NCBI RefSeq assembly: GCF_003490935.1
Contig: NZ_QQGD01000003.1
Location: 248,001-312,000 of the forward strand
Origin: Haemophilus haemolyticus_M
GTDB taxonomy: Bacteria; Pseudomonadota; Gammaproteobacteria; Enterobacterales; Pasteurellaceae
Length of the DNA stretch: 64,000 nucleotides
Direction: 5' to 3'
The translations under genes were made by a program, and so were the position numbers. A model generated the notes under the pieces. That model did not search any database and was not told the origin of the DNA. It saw nothing but the letters and a program-made list of their open reading frames with translations. This document shows, piece by piece, positions 1 to 8,620 of the stretch (positions within the stretch are counted from its first letter, which is position 1; each line of letters opens with the position of its first letter).

Positions 1-752
1 GATGCTGATGAGGCATCGCCTTCTACCAAATATTTTCCAGGTGAAATGTAGGATTGATTTCCCTTAACTTGAAATTTTTGGTAGTGATGGTTTTCAACGT
101 GAATACCAAAATCTCGCATCATCGCAAGGGTGATGTCAATATAAGGCTTAGAGACTAGTTCACCGATAATTTCGATTTCTGTGTCATTTTCTGCAAGTGG
201 CGCAGACATTAAAAGTGCGGTCAAAAATTGGGATGAAATAGAGCCATCAATTTTGACATTTCCACCTTTTATTCCTTTGTTGAGAATTGCGACTGGAGGA
301 TAACCTTCATTTTCTAAGTAGCGAATATCAGCCCCCGCTTGGCGTAGCGCATCGACCAAATGAAGAATAGGTCGTTCTTTCATACGAGGCTCGCCAGTTA
401 AGATGATTTCGTTTTCGGTACTTCCTTTTAAGCAAAGTGCTGCGGTTAATGGACGCATTGCCGTCCCCGCATTGCCAAGAAAGAGAGAAAGATTGTTCTG
501 TATATTGAATGCTCCGCCCAATCCCTCTATTTCACAAATAGTTTTGTCATCAGAAAGTTGGTAGCGTACACCTAACGCTTTGAGGGCGTTAAGCATATGT
601 CGAATATCATCGCTATCTAATAAATTTGTTACTTTTGTTGTGCCTTTAGCTAAGGCAGCTAAGAGTAATGCGCGATTCGATAAACTTTTAGAACCCGGTA
701 AATTAATTGTTCCTTCAACCGCACTTATTGGCGCAAGGGTGATTTTTTCCAT
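1..752 (-). CDS. aroA: 3-phosphoshikimate 1-carboxyvinyltransferase (EPSP synthase), C-terminus beyond window
   Basis: Cytosolic shikimate-pathway enzyme that joins phosphoenolpyruvate to shikimate-3-phosphate. The reading frame is open from an ATG at 752 down to base 1, giving about 250 residues of a protein normally near 430. The N-terminus MEKITLAPISAVEGTINLPG leads into the conserved GSKSLSNRALLLAALA substrate loop, and GNAGTAMRPLTAAL follows near residue 95, both typical of AroA. The start codon overlaps the purU stop (TAATG), so the two genes are probably translationally coupled in a purU-aroA operon. The rest lies left of the window. Identification is by recognisable motifs; only the truncation is imposed by the window. 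Confidence 0.95.
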   Translation of the reverse strand, partial: MEKITLAPISAVEGTINLPGSKSLSNRALLLAALAKGTTKVTNLLDSDDIRHMLNALKALGVRYQLSDDKTICEIEGLGGAFNIQNNLSLFLGNAGTAMRPLTAALCLKGSTENEIILTGEPRMKERPILHLVDALRQAGADIRYLENEGYPPVAILNKGIKGGNVKIDGSISSQFLTALLMSAPLAENDTEIEIIGELVSKPYIDITLAMMRDFGIHVENHHYQKFQVKGNQSYISPGKYLVEGDASSA

Positions 753-1588
753 TACAACACCACCGTTTTATTTTTATAAACGAAAATTCTATCGTGTAAA
801 GCAAGATCAAGGGCGCGACTTAACACGGTTTTTTCCACATCACGACCAGCGCGCATCATTGCTTCAGCGCTATAAGTATGATCCACATTAATGACATTTT
901 GCATAATGATTGGGCCTTGATCCAATTCATTATTAATGAAATGTGCTGTTGCACCGATAATTTTTACACCTCGTTCATAGGCTTGTTGATAAGGTTTTGC
1001 GCCAATAAAAGCAGGTAAGAATGAATGGTGGATATTAATCACCCGATTTGGATAACGAGCGACAAATTCAGGATTTAGCACACGCATATATTTAGCGAGA
1101 ACAATATAATCTGGAGTGTATTCATCAATTTTTTCAGCTAATAATTTATCGTGCTCAATACGAGTTAAGCCTTCATGGCTAACCAAATGAAACGGAATAT
1201 TAAAACGCTCAACGAGTTCGCGTAAATTATCATGGTTGCCAATCACTGCTGTAATTTCTACATCAAGCGCACCATAATAATTTTTCATTAAAATATCTCC
1301 GAGGCAGTGAGCTTCTTTGGTGACTAAAATAACAATTCGTTTATGTTGTGTACCAATTAATCGACAATGCGTTCCTTCCGGTAAGCTATATTTTAGATCT
1401 TCTAATAAAGTAGCTTCGTTAAAGATACCTTCCAATTCTGTACGCATAAAGAAATGTTTGGTTTCAAAATCTACAAATTCATTATTATGCAGAATGTTTA
1501 GTTGATGTTTGTAACAAATGTTGGTTATTTTAGCTATTAGGCCTTTATCATCGGGACAATCGGTGAGTAATATTTTTTTTTCGATCAT
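752..1588 (-). CDS. purU: formyltetrahydrofolate deformylase
   Basis: Hydrolyses 10-formyltetrahydrofolate to formate and tetrahydrofolate, supplying formate for PurT and balancing the one-carbon pool. At 278 aa it has the family length. Residues 1-80 form an ACT-type regulatory domain (ILLTDCPDDKGLIAKITN). Residues 85-265 form the formyl-transferase fold with the catalytic block INIHHSFLPAFIGAKPY (His near 188) and an Asp in ELDQGPI. The stop codon overlaps the aroA start. A stem-loop with a T-run separates it from upstream hns, so transcription probably starts in the short gap at 1589-1611. Confidence 0.95.
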   Translation of the reverse strand: MIEKKILLTDCPDDKGLIAKITNICYKHQLNILHNNEFVDFETKHFFMRTELEGIFNEATLLEDLKYSLPEGTHCRLIGTQHKRIVILVTKEAHCLGDILMKNYYGALDVEITAVIGNHDNLRELVERFNIPFHLVSHEGLTRIEHDKLLAEKIDEYTPDYIVLAKYMRVLNPEFVARYPNRVINIHHSFLPAFIGAKPYQQAYERGVKIIGATAHFINNELDQGPIIMQNVINVDHTYSAEAMMRAGRDVEKTVLSRALDLALHDRIFVYKNKTVVL

Positions 1589-1611
1589 AATGTTGTGTGC
1601 TACGTTTAGAT

Positions 1612-1641
1612 AAAAAAATAGAACCCATAAAAATGGGTTCT
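1612..1641 (-). terminator. intrinsic terminator of hns
   Basis: Read on the minus strand, the 9-bp arms AGAACCCAT and ATGGGTTCT (1633-1641 and 1620-1628) enclose a 4-nt loop and are followed by a T-rich run. It sits 18 bp after the hns stop and before purU, so it most likely ends the hns transcript. Confidence 0.8.
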
Positions 1642-1658
1642 AGTTTCAAATAGAAAAA

Positions 1659-2063
1659 TTAAATTTCGAAATCAGATAATGATTTACCAGAATTCAATGC
1701 ATTTTGAATTGGGCGTGGTGTGCGGCCTTGGCCAGTCCATGTTTTACGCTCGCCATTTTCATCAATAAAGGCATATTTTGCTGGGCGAGGTGGACGTTTT
1801 GCTCTAGCAGATGTTGCTGCTGTACCAAACATCTCTTGTAATTCTTCAGGTGTAATACCTTCTTTTTCCATTAATTCTTTATATTTAGCTAAACGTTCTT
1901 TTCGCTCTGTTTCTGCTTTAATTAATTCTGCTTCATTAGCACGTTTCTCTTCAACCGCAGTTTGTAATTTTTCAAGAGCACTTTCCGCTTGTTCTAAAGT
2001 TAATTCGCGCACCGCCGCACGTAAACTACGAAGATTTGTCAAACCTTTTGCTAATTCGCTCAT
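1659..2063 (-). CDS. hns: histone-like nucleoid-structuring protein H-NS
   Basis: Xenogeneic silencer that binds curved AT-rich DNA. At 134 aa it has the normal H-NS length. The N-terminal half is a charged helical oligomerisation segment. The C-terminal domain carries the AT-hook-like loop TWTGQGRTPRPI near residues 108-119, preceded by a basic linker KRPPRPAKY. It is monocistronic, with its own terminator downstream and a roughly 200-bp AT-rich region upstream (2064-2279) that probably holds its promoter and may bind H-NS itself. It is a natural candidate silencer for the AT-rich accessory genes of the prophage, although nothing here shows that directly. Confidence 0.93.
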   Translation of the reverse strand: MSELAKGLTNLRSLRAAVRELTLEQAESALEKLQTAVEEKRANEAELIKAETERKERLAKYKELMEKEGITPEELQEMFGTAATSARAKRPPRPAKYAFIDENGERKTWTGQGRTPRPIQNALNSGKSLSDFEI

Positions 2064-2279
2064 AATAAACCTCGATAAAATAATCTTGTGTGTGGAAAAC
2101 TTATTTAATAATAGGGAAAATAATATTTATTGTAAATATCTATTTTAAATAAATGGTCGGAGCAGGTATATATCTTTAAATTTATTTTTGTTTATTTTTT
2201 ATATTTTTAATTCAATCTAATAAAATTTTTTATAAAACTTGTTGGCATTTGGATTTTTTTACGGTAATCTCTTGAATCA

Positions 2280-2455
2280 CTACAAAAGTAGAGGTGCAAT
2301 CATTATAAGTATTTTTTCAGAGTGGATAACGATGAAGAAAAAAGAAAGGAATGATTGCCGAAATCAAACAAAAGTCGTTTTGTTTGGTTGGTGGCGTACT
2401 TGAAAGGGGCGACACTGTCATAGTTTTTTTGATTAACTATGGAGCGCTACGGTTG
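2280..2455 (+). promoter_or_regulatory. lysine riboswitch (L-box)
   Basis: Conserved lysine-aptamer segments occur in order: GTAGAGGTGC at 2288-2297, GGCGTACTTGAAAGGGGCGA near 2392-2411, ACTGTCATA, and TATGGAGCGCTAC ending at 2450. GTAG (2288-2291) pairs with CTAC (2447-2450) as the base of the closing helix. It lies in the untranslated leader of the NhaC-type transporter, about 60 nt before its start. Lysine-riboswitch control of this transporter class (called LysW) in Haemophilus is known from comparative genomics. I did not resolve the expression platform. Confidence 0.88.
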
Positions 2456-2514
2456 TTCTGGTCTTATTCTGTCCTTTGCTTTCCGTTCTCTCCATTAATT
2501 GTAGGTATCTCTTA

Positions 2515-4035
2515 ATGGAACTTATCGATTTTTCATCCTCAGTTTGGTCAATCATTCCAGCTTTATTAGCGATTGTCTTGGCCATTGCAACTCGTCGTGT
2601 ATTGGTGTCTCTCAGTGCAGGGATTATTGTTGGTGCGTTAATGTTAGGTGGCTGGAATATTGGCTCATCTTTCAGTTATCTATCAGGCAACGTGATTTCA
2701 CTTGTTTATGCTGATGGCGCAATCAACTCTAATATGAACATTGTCTTGTTCTTATTATTGCTTGGAGTTTTAACCGCACTTTTAACTGTATCAGGTAGTA
2801 ATCGTGCGTTTGCTGAATGGGCACAAAACCGTATTAAAGGTCGTCGTGGTGCTAAATTATTAGCTGCATCATTAGTTTTTGTTACTTTTATTGACGATTA
2901 TTTCCACAGTCTTGCTGTAGGCGCAATTGCTCGTCCAGTGACAGATCGTTTTAAAGTTTCTCGTGCGAAACTTGCTTATATTTTGGATTCAACGGCAGCG
3001 CCGATGTGTGTAATGATGCCAGTTTCAAGTTGGGGCGCATACATTATTACCTTAGTAGGCGGTTTATTAGCGACTTATTCGATCACGGAGTACACACCAA
3101 TTGGCGCATTCGTGGCTATGAGCTCAATGAACTTCTATGCAATTTTCTCAATTATCATGGTGTTCTTTGTGGCATATTTTTCCTTTGATATTGCTTCAAT
3201 GGCACGTCATGAAAAATTAGCTTTGGAAAATTCTGAAGATGAATTAGAAGAAGAAACGGGTGCAAAAGGTCACGTACGTAATCTCGTATTACCTATCTTA
3301 GTTTTAATTTTTTCAACGGTTACAATGATGATTTACACTGGTGCATCAGCATTAGCAGCGGATGGTAAAGAATTTAGCATTTTAGGTGCGTTTGAAAATA
3401 CTGTTGTTGGAACTTCTTTAGTTGTGGGTGGTACTTGCTCAATTCTAGTTTCTACTTTATTAATTATTCTTGATCGTCAAGTAAGTGTTCCAGAATATGC
3501 ACGCTCTTGGGTTGCAGGTATTAAATCAATGGCTGGTGCTATTGCGATTTTATTCTTTGCGTGGACAATTAATAAAGTTGTTGGTGATATGCAAACTGGT
3601 AAATATTTATCTTCTCTAGTTTCAGGTAATATCCCAATGCAATTCTTACCAGTAATTTTATTTATTCTTGGTTCTGCAATGGCATTCTCAACTGGTACTA
3701 GCTGGGGGACATTCGGTATTATGTTACCAATTGCAGCGGCTATGGCTGCAAATGCGGCGCCAGAATTATTACTCCCTTGTTTATCAGCAGTAATGGCGGG
3801 GGCTGTATGTGGTGACCATTGTTCGCCAGTATCGGATACAACGATTTTATCTTCAACTGGTGCAAAATGTAACCATATGGATCATGTGACAACTCAACTT
3901 CCTTATGCAGCGACAGTTGCAGCCGCAACGGCTATCGGTTACATCGTGGTAGGTTTCACTTATTCAGGTTTAGCAGGTTTTGCTGCGACAGCGGTTTCAT
4001 TATTTTTAATCGTATTTGCAGTGAAAAAACGTTAA
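2515..4035 (+). CDS. lysW: NhaC-family transporter, probable lysine importer
   Basis: Hydrophobic NhaC/Na+-H+ antiporter-family membrane protein of 506 aa with about a dozen predicted membrane segments (IIPALLAIVLAIATRRVLV and others). The family motif region FIDDYFHSLAVGAIARPVTD is near residues 125-144, and GDHCSPVSDTTILSSTGA is near 430-447. I chose the ATG at 2515 over an upstream in-frame TTG at 2476 because it follows a purine-rich stretch and begins a typical N-terminus. Sequence family alone suggests a sodium/proton antiporter. The lysine riboswitch directly upstream makes lysine uptake the better inference. It is a single-gene unit closed by a strong terminator. Confidence 0.85.
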   Translation: MELIDFSSSVWSIIPALLAIVLAIATRRVLVSLSAGIIVGALMLGGWNIGSSFSYLSGNVISLVYADGAINSNMNIVLFLLLLGVLTALLTVSGSNRAFAEWAQNRIKGRRGAKLLAASLVFVTFIDDYFHSLAVGAIARPVTDRFKVSRAKLAYILDSTAAPMCVMMPVSSWGAYIITLVGGLLATYSITEYTPIGAFVAMSSMNFYAIFSIIMVFFVAYFSFDIASMARHEKLALENSEDELEEETGAKGHVRNLVLPILVLIFSTVTMMIYTGASALAADGKEFSILGAFENTVVGTSLVVGGTCSILVSTLLIILDRQVSVPEYARSWVAGIKSMAGAIAILFFAWTINKVVGDMQTGKYLSSLVSGNIPMQFLPVILFILGSAMAFSTGTSWGTFGIMLPIAAAMAANAAPELLLPCLSAVMAGAVCGDHCSPVSDTTILSSTGAKCNHMDHVTTQLPYAATVAAATAIGYIVVGFTYSGLAGFAATAVSLFLIVFAVKKR

Positions 4036-4090
4036 AAATGTGATCTTGCTCAAAAATCTAAATAAAATATAAAATTTTGATAAATTTATA

Positions 4091-4118
4091 AAATGCGACA
4101 TAAGGTCGCATTTTTTTG
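4091..4118 (+). terminator. intrinsic terminator after lysW
   Basis: Nine-bp arms AAATGCGAC and GTCGCATTT with a 5-nt loop, followed by a run of seven T. It separates the transporter gene from ilvI. Confidence 0.85.
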
Positions 4119-4302
4119 TTTTTTAATTTTATTTTTTTTATAAAAATCTAAGTTTTTGCTATTGTTTGATTTTTTATTCTGTTTTGTTTGTGTTTTTAGC
4201 TGTTGTACAGACTAGACAAAAACTTTTTGCTTAGTATGATGTAAATCATTGATACAAAGCATGGGCACTTTTGAAAAGTGCGGTTCGTTTTAGGAGTAAA
4301 AA

Positions 4303-6024
4303 ATGAAGAAGTTATCTGGCGCAGAGATGGTGGTTCAATCTTTACGCGATGAAGGCGTAGAGTATTTATTTGGTTATCCAGGTGGGGCAGTATTAGATAT
4401 TTATGATGCGATCCATACACTAGGTGGTATTGAACATATTTTAGTTCGTCATGAACAAGCGGCTGTGCACATGGCGGATGGCTATGCACGTTCTACAGGT
4501 AAAGTTGGATGTGTGTTAGTGACTTCGGGGCCCGGAGCAACAAATGCAATCACTGGTATTTTAACGGCTTATACAGATTCTGTGCCTATGGTCATTATTT
4601 CTGGTCAGGTCATGAGTAATTTAATTGGCCGAGATGCATTCCAAGAATGTGATATGGTGGGGATTTCTCGTCCTGTTGTAAAGCATAGCTTTATTGTCAA
4701 AAAAGCGGAAGATATTCCATCTATTTTGAAAAAAGCTTTTTATATCGCATCAACTGGTCGTCCAGGTCCTGTTGTGGTGGATATTCCAAAAGATACCGTA
4801 AATCCGAATTTTAAATATCCTTATGAATACCCTGAATCTGTAGAGTTACGCTCTTATAATCCAACAGTAAATGGGCACAAAGGCCAAATTAAAAAAGCAT
4901 TAAAAGCACTTTTAGTGGCGAAGAAACCAATTCTTTTCGTTGGTGGTGGCGCGATTGCTGCTGAATGTAGTCAACAGTTAATTCAGTTTGCACAACGTTT
5001 AAATTTACCAGTTACCTCATCATTAATGGGATTAGGGGCTTATCCAAGTACGGATAAACAATTCCTTGGCATGTTAGGGATGCACGGTACTTTTGAAGCT
5101 AATACGGCAATGCACGAAAGTGATCTTATTTTGGGGATTGGCGTTCGTTTTGATGATCGCACAACAAATAATTTAGAAAAATATTGCCCAAATGCAAAAG
5201 TGATTCATATTGATATTGATCCAACCTCGATTTCTAAAAATGTCCCAGCAGCGATTCCAATTGTTGGAAATGCAAAAAATATATTGGAAGAATTTTTGAG
5301 TTTATTGAATGAAGAGGGATTGAAATCTCAAACGGATCTTGAAAGTTGGTGGCAAGAAATCAACCAATGGAAAGCAAAAAAATGTTTGGAATTTGACCGC
5401 ACTTCTGGCGTGATTAAACCTCAACAAGTTATGGAAGCGGTATATCGTCTTACTAAAGGACAGGCGTATGTGGCTTCTGATGTAGGGCAACATCAAATGT
5501 TTGCTGCGTTACATTATCCATTCGATGAGCCTCGTCATTGGATTAACTCTGGTGGCGCGGGCACAATGGGATTTGGTTTACCCGCGGCATTAGGCGTGAA
5601 ATTGGCTCATCCGGAAGGAACAGTTGTTTGTGTGACTGGCGATGGAAGTATTCAAATGAATATTCAAGAGCTTTCTACGGCAACGCAGTATAGCATTCCA
5701 GTTGTCATTATTTGTTTGAACAATCATTTCTTAGGAATGGTAAAACAATGGCAAGACTTGATTTATTCTGGTCGTCATTCGCAAACCTATATGAATTCCT
5801 TGCCTGATTTTGTGAAATTGGCTGAATCTTACGGTCATGTCGGTATAAAAATTGCTACGCCCGATGAACTTGAAAGTAAATTGCAAGAAGCATTCAGCAT
5901 TAAAAATAAATTAGTATTTGTAGATATTAATGTAGATGAATCTGAGCATGTGTATCCAATGCAAATTCGTGGTGGCGCAATGAATGAAATGATTTTAAGT
6001 AAACCTCAAGAGGAGACAAACTAA
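4303..6024 (+). CDS. ilvI: acetolactate synthase III large subunit
   Basis: Catalytic subunit of acetohydroxyacid synthase, the first common step of valine, leucine and isoleucine synthesis. It uses thiamine diphosphate, FAD and Mg2+. At 573 aa it has the family length. Visible motifs are GYPGGAVLDIYDAI near 24-37, the glutamate in RHEQAAVHMADGYAR, the FAD-domain region, and the ThDP/Mg motif GDGSIQMNIQELSTA near 446-460. The stop codon overlaps the ilvH start (TAATG), indicating coupling. An uptake-signal core lies just before the ribosome-binding region (AGGAG, 4292-4296). I could not identify an Lrp or leader-peptide attenuator from sequence alone. Confidence 0.96.
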   Translation: MKKLSGAEMVVQSLRDEGVEYLFGYPGGAVLDIYDAIHTLGGIEHILVRHEQAAVHMADGYARSTGKVGCVLVTSGPGATNAITGILTAYTDSVPMVIISGQVMSNLIGRDAFQECDMVGISRPVVKHSFIVKKAEDIPSILKKAFYIASTGRPGPVVVDIPKDTVNPNFKYPYEYPESVELRSYNPTVNGHKGQIKKALKALLVAKKPILFVGGGAIAAECSQQLIQFAQRLNLPVTSSLMGLGAYPSTDKQFLGMLGMHGTFEANTAMHESDLILGIGVRFDDRTTNNLEKYCPNAKVIHIDIDPTSISKNVPAAIPIVGNAKNILEEFLSLLNEEGLKSQTDLESWWQEINQWKAKKCLEFDRTSGVIKPQQVMEAVYRLTKGQAYVASDVGQHQMFAALHYPFDEPRHWINSGGAGTMGFGLPAALGVKLAHPEGTVVCVTGDGSIQMNIQELSTATQYSIPVVIICLNNHFLGMVKQWQDLIYSGRHSQTYMNSLPDFVKLAESYGHVGIKIATPDELESKLQEAFSIKNKLVFVDINVDESEHVYPMQIRGGAMNEMILSKPQEETN

Positions 6025-6515
6025 TGCGTAGAATTTTATCTGTTTTACTCGAAAATGAGTCTGGTGCTTTATCGCGTGTTGTTGGTTTATTCTCCCAACG
6101 TGCTTTTAATATTGAAAGTTTGACAGTGGCGCCAACGGATGATCCAACACTTTCTCGAATGACTATTGAAGCAGTGGGCGATGCTCAAGTATTGGAACAA
6201 ATTGAGAAACAACTCCATAAATTAGTGGATGTGTTTAAAGTGATTAATTTGAGTGAGCAAGAGCATATAGTCCGTGAAATTGTTTTAGCGAAGGTGAGAG
6301 CAGTGGGTTCATCTCGCGATGAGATTAAACGTTTAACCGATATTTTCCGTGGTCAAATTGTAGATGTCACACCTAAATCTTACACGATCCAATTAAGTGG
6401 AACCAAAGACAAAATTGACGCATTCATTTCTGCGTTGAAAGAAGAAACTACATTGTTGGAAATTGTTCGTTCTGGCTTGATTAGTGTGTCTCGTGGAGAA
6501 AAGAATATTCTCTAA
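6024..6515 (+). CDS. ilvH: acetolactate synthase III regulatory subunit
   Basis: Small subunit that activates IlvI and confers valine feedback inhibition. At 163 aa it has the standard length. The N-terminal ACT domain starts MRRILSVLLENESGALSRVV with NIESLTVAPTDD near residues 30-41. A C-terminal ALS-regulatory domain follows from about residue 80. It overlaps the end of ilvI by one base, so the two subunits are made from one message. Confidence 0.96.
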   Translation: MRRILSVLLENESGALSRVVGLFSQRAFNIESLTVAPTDDPTLSRMTIEAVGDAQVLEQIEKQLHKLVDVFKVINLSEQEHIVREIVLAKVRAVGSSRDEIKRLTDIFRGQIVDVTPKSYTIQLSGTKDKIDAFISALKEETTLLEIVRSGLISVSRGEKNIL

Positions 6516-6525
6516 AGTAGGGGCG

Positions 6526-6566
6526 TAAAGTGCGGAAATATTGTAATAGAATTTTACCGCACTTTA
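6526..6566 (+). terminator. inverted uptake-signal pair after ilvH
   Basis: TAAAGTGCGG at 6526-6535 and its exact complement CCGCACTTTA at 6557-6566, separated by 21 nt. Inverted uptake-signal pairs just after genes are common in Haemophilus and often act as terminators. The T-run here is poor, so termination may be weak. Confidence 0.55.
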
Positions 6567-6637
6567 TTAGAAATATATTTGTTTTTAGTTTTTTATAAAA
6601 AAATCGTGACCAACTTCACAAATCTAAAAATATGTAT

Positions 6638-6666
6638 TTGCATAACTGATCGGATTTCTTTATTCT
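6638..6666 (+). promoter_or_regulatory. sigma-70 promoter for the candidate small RNA
   Basis: TTGCAT (6638-6643), a 17-nt spacer and TATTCT (6661-6666). It predicts a start near 6673. No coding sequence follows before the convergent argS gene. Confidence 0.5.
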
Positions 6667-6672
6667 GAAACC

Positions 6673-6749
6673 ACTAAAAACAAGTGCTATCTTAAATAGC
6701 CGACATCTATTTTGCTTTCCGAGTAGTGCCCCATTGGGGCACTTTTTTT
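6673..6749 (+). ncRNA. candidate trans-acting small RNA between ilvH and argS
   Basis: About 77 nt running from the predicted start to a strong Rho-independent terminator: AGTGCCCC, a 3-nt loop, GGGGCACT and seven T (6725-6749). The intervening single-stranded part contains CGACATCTATTTTGCTTTCC, which loosely recalls the core of the RyhB family, but the similarity is too short to name it. There is no start codon with a usable ribosome site in the interval. The alternative is that the terminator simply backs up ilvIH termination. Confidence 0.45.
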
Positions 6750-6763
6750 ATGCTTATTTACAG

Positions 6764-6795
6764 AATAAAAAATCCCTTTCGTAAGAAAGGGATTT
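6764..6795 (-). terminator. argS terminator
   Basis: Eleven-bp arms AAATCCCTTTC (6770-6780) and GAAAGGGATTT (6785-6795). Read on the minus strand it ends in a T-run and follows the argS stop by 12 bp. Confidence 0.8.
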
Positions 6796-6807
6796 TAATT
6801 ATCTAAA

Positions 6808-8541
6808 TTACATTTTTTCTACGGTTTTAATACCGAGTAACTCTAAACCTTGTTTTAAGGTTTTTTCCGTTAATAATGCCAATTTCAAACGGCTTAATTT
6901 TACGGACTCATTTTCAGCATTTAAAATTGGGCAATGTTCATAGAAGGACGAGAATATGCCTGCTAGTTCGTATAAATAAGCACAAAGCACGTGTGGTGTG
7001 CCTTCTTTTCCGACTGTTTGCACCGCTTCTTCAAATTGTAGAAGTTTAATTGCAAGCGCTCTTTCTTTATCATTTTCAAGCGTTAAAGGTGCAGCCAAAA
7101 GTGCGGTCGAATTTATATCTGTTTTATTAAAGATTGAACGAATTCGGGTATAAGCATATTGCATATAAGGTGCAGTGTTACCTTCAAAGCTTAACATGTT
7201 ATCCCAATCAAAAACGTAATCCGTAGTACGGTTTTTGGAGAGATCTGCATATTTCACCGCACCAATACCGACAGCCTCAATTACGGCTTCTTTTTCATCA
7301 TTAGATAAATTTGTATTTTTTTCATTAATTAATACAGTGGCACGCTCAATCGCCTCATCTAATAGATCGGCTAATTTCACCGTGCCACCGGTACGGGTTT
7401 TAAATGGTTTACCATCTTTACCAAGCATCATCCCAAAGTTTTTATGCTCTAAAGAGAAACTGTCTGGTACATAACCTGCTTTACGAGTAATTAACCAAGC
7501 TTGTTGCATATGTTGGCTTTGGCGAGTATCTGAAAAAACAAGTGCGCGATCAGCTTTTAATGTTTCATAACGGTATTTTGCTGCAGCAATATCGGTTGTA
7601 GTGTAAAGGAAACCGCCGTCTTTTTTCTGAACGATCACGCCCATTGGGTCGCCTTCTTTATTTTTGAATTCATCCAAATAAACAACCAATGCACCATCAT
7701 CTTCTACAGCTAAGCCTTGTTTTTTAAGATCTTCTACGATGCTTGGTAACATAGGATTATAAAGACTTTCACCCATCACATCTTTTTCGGTTAAAGTCAC
7801 ATTCAAGCGATCATAGTTGTGCTGATTTTGTTGCATGGTGATGTCGACTAAACGTTTCCACATCGCTCGGCAATATTCATCACCGCCTTGTAATTTCACA
7901 ACATAATTACGCGCTTTTTCAGCGAAAACTTCATCTTCATCGTAGTGTTTTTTGGCTTCTCGATAAAAGGCCTCAAGATCTTGCAATTCCATTTCACTCG
8001 CATGCTCGTTTTGCATTTTTTCAAGATAAGCAATAAGCATTCCGAATTGCGTTCCCCAGTCACCAACATGGTTTGCACGAATGACATTGTGACCTAAAAA
8101 TTCTAGGGTTCTCACAACCGCATCACCGATGATAGTAGAGCGCAAGTGACCTACATGCATTTCTTTTGCTACGTTTGGGGATGAATAATCAATCACGACA
8201 GTTTGCTTATCCGTAGCTTGAATGCCTAAATTCTTTTGGGAAAGGGCTGTTGAAACTTCAGTTGTTAGCCAAGTTGGATTTAAGAAAATATTAATAAAGC
8301 CCGGTCCTGCGATTTCTAATTTTTCTGCAATATCAGATAGTTGAGCATTATCTAAAACTTTTTGAGCAAATTCTCGTGGATTTAAACCTAATTTTTTTGC
8401 CGCAGCCATAATGCCATTGGCTTGATAATCGCCAAATTGTGGTTTTCCTGATTGACGAACAAGCGCATCGCAAGATTGATCTGCTCCAGCAAGAATCATA
8501 GCTTGTTTGATTTTGTCGGATAAAATAGATTGAATATTCAC
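6808..8541 (-). CDS. argS: arginyl-tRNA synthetase
   Basis: Class I aminoacyl-tRNA synthetase charging tRNA-Arg. About 577 aa from the GTG at 8541, which has AGGAAA seven bases upstream; the in-frame TTG at 8559 lacks a ribosome site. The Arg-specific N-terminal additional domain comes first, then the HIGH-equivalent SSPNVAKEMHVGHLRST near residues 120-136 and the catalytic core. A C-terminal anticodon-binding helical domain ends YELAGIFSSFYEHCPIL and beyond. Divergent from the yecM-like gene, with about 80 bp between them for both promoters. Confidence 0.95.
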   Translation of the reverse strand: MNIQSILSDKIKQAMILAGADQSCDALVRQSGKPQFGDYQANGIMAAAKKLGLNPREFAQKVLDNAQLSDIAEKLEIAGPGFINIFLNPTWLTTEVSTALSQKNLGIQATDKQTVVIDYSSPNVAKEMHVGHLRSTIIGDAVVRTLEFLGHNVIRANHVGDWGTQFGMLIAYLEKMQNEHASEMELQDLEAFYREAKKHYDEDEVFAEKARNYVVKLQGGDEYCRAMWKRLVDITMQQNQHNYDRLNVTLTEKDVMGESLYNPMLPSIVEDLKKQGLAVEDDGALVVYLDEFKNKEGDPMGVIVQKKDGGFLYTTTDIAAAKYRYETLKADRALVFSDTRQSQHMQQAWLITRKAGYVPDSFSLEHKNFGMMLGKDGKPFKTRTGGTVKLADLLDEAIERATVLINEKNTNLSNDEKEAVIEAVGIGAVKYADLSKNRTTDYVFDWDNMLSFEGNTAPYMQYAYTRIRSIFNKTDINSTALLAAPLTLENDKERALAIKLLQFEEAVQTVGKEGTPHVLCAYLYELAGIFSSFYEHCPILNAENESVKLSRLKLALLTEKTLKQGLELLGIKTVEKM

Positions 8542-8620
8542 GTTTTTTCCTATGTTCAAATTGAATAATGAAAATAATCGGCTATGATACCGTTCTTTAT
8601 GAGTTTCTCAAAGGGACAAA

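Noticed and set aside
6725..6749. Hairpin considered only as a second ilvIH terminator
   Set aside because: Possible, but a well-spaced promoter 60 bp upstream makes a separate small RNA at least as likely, so it is listed as a candidate instead.
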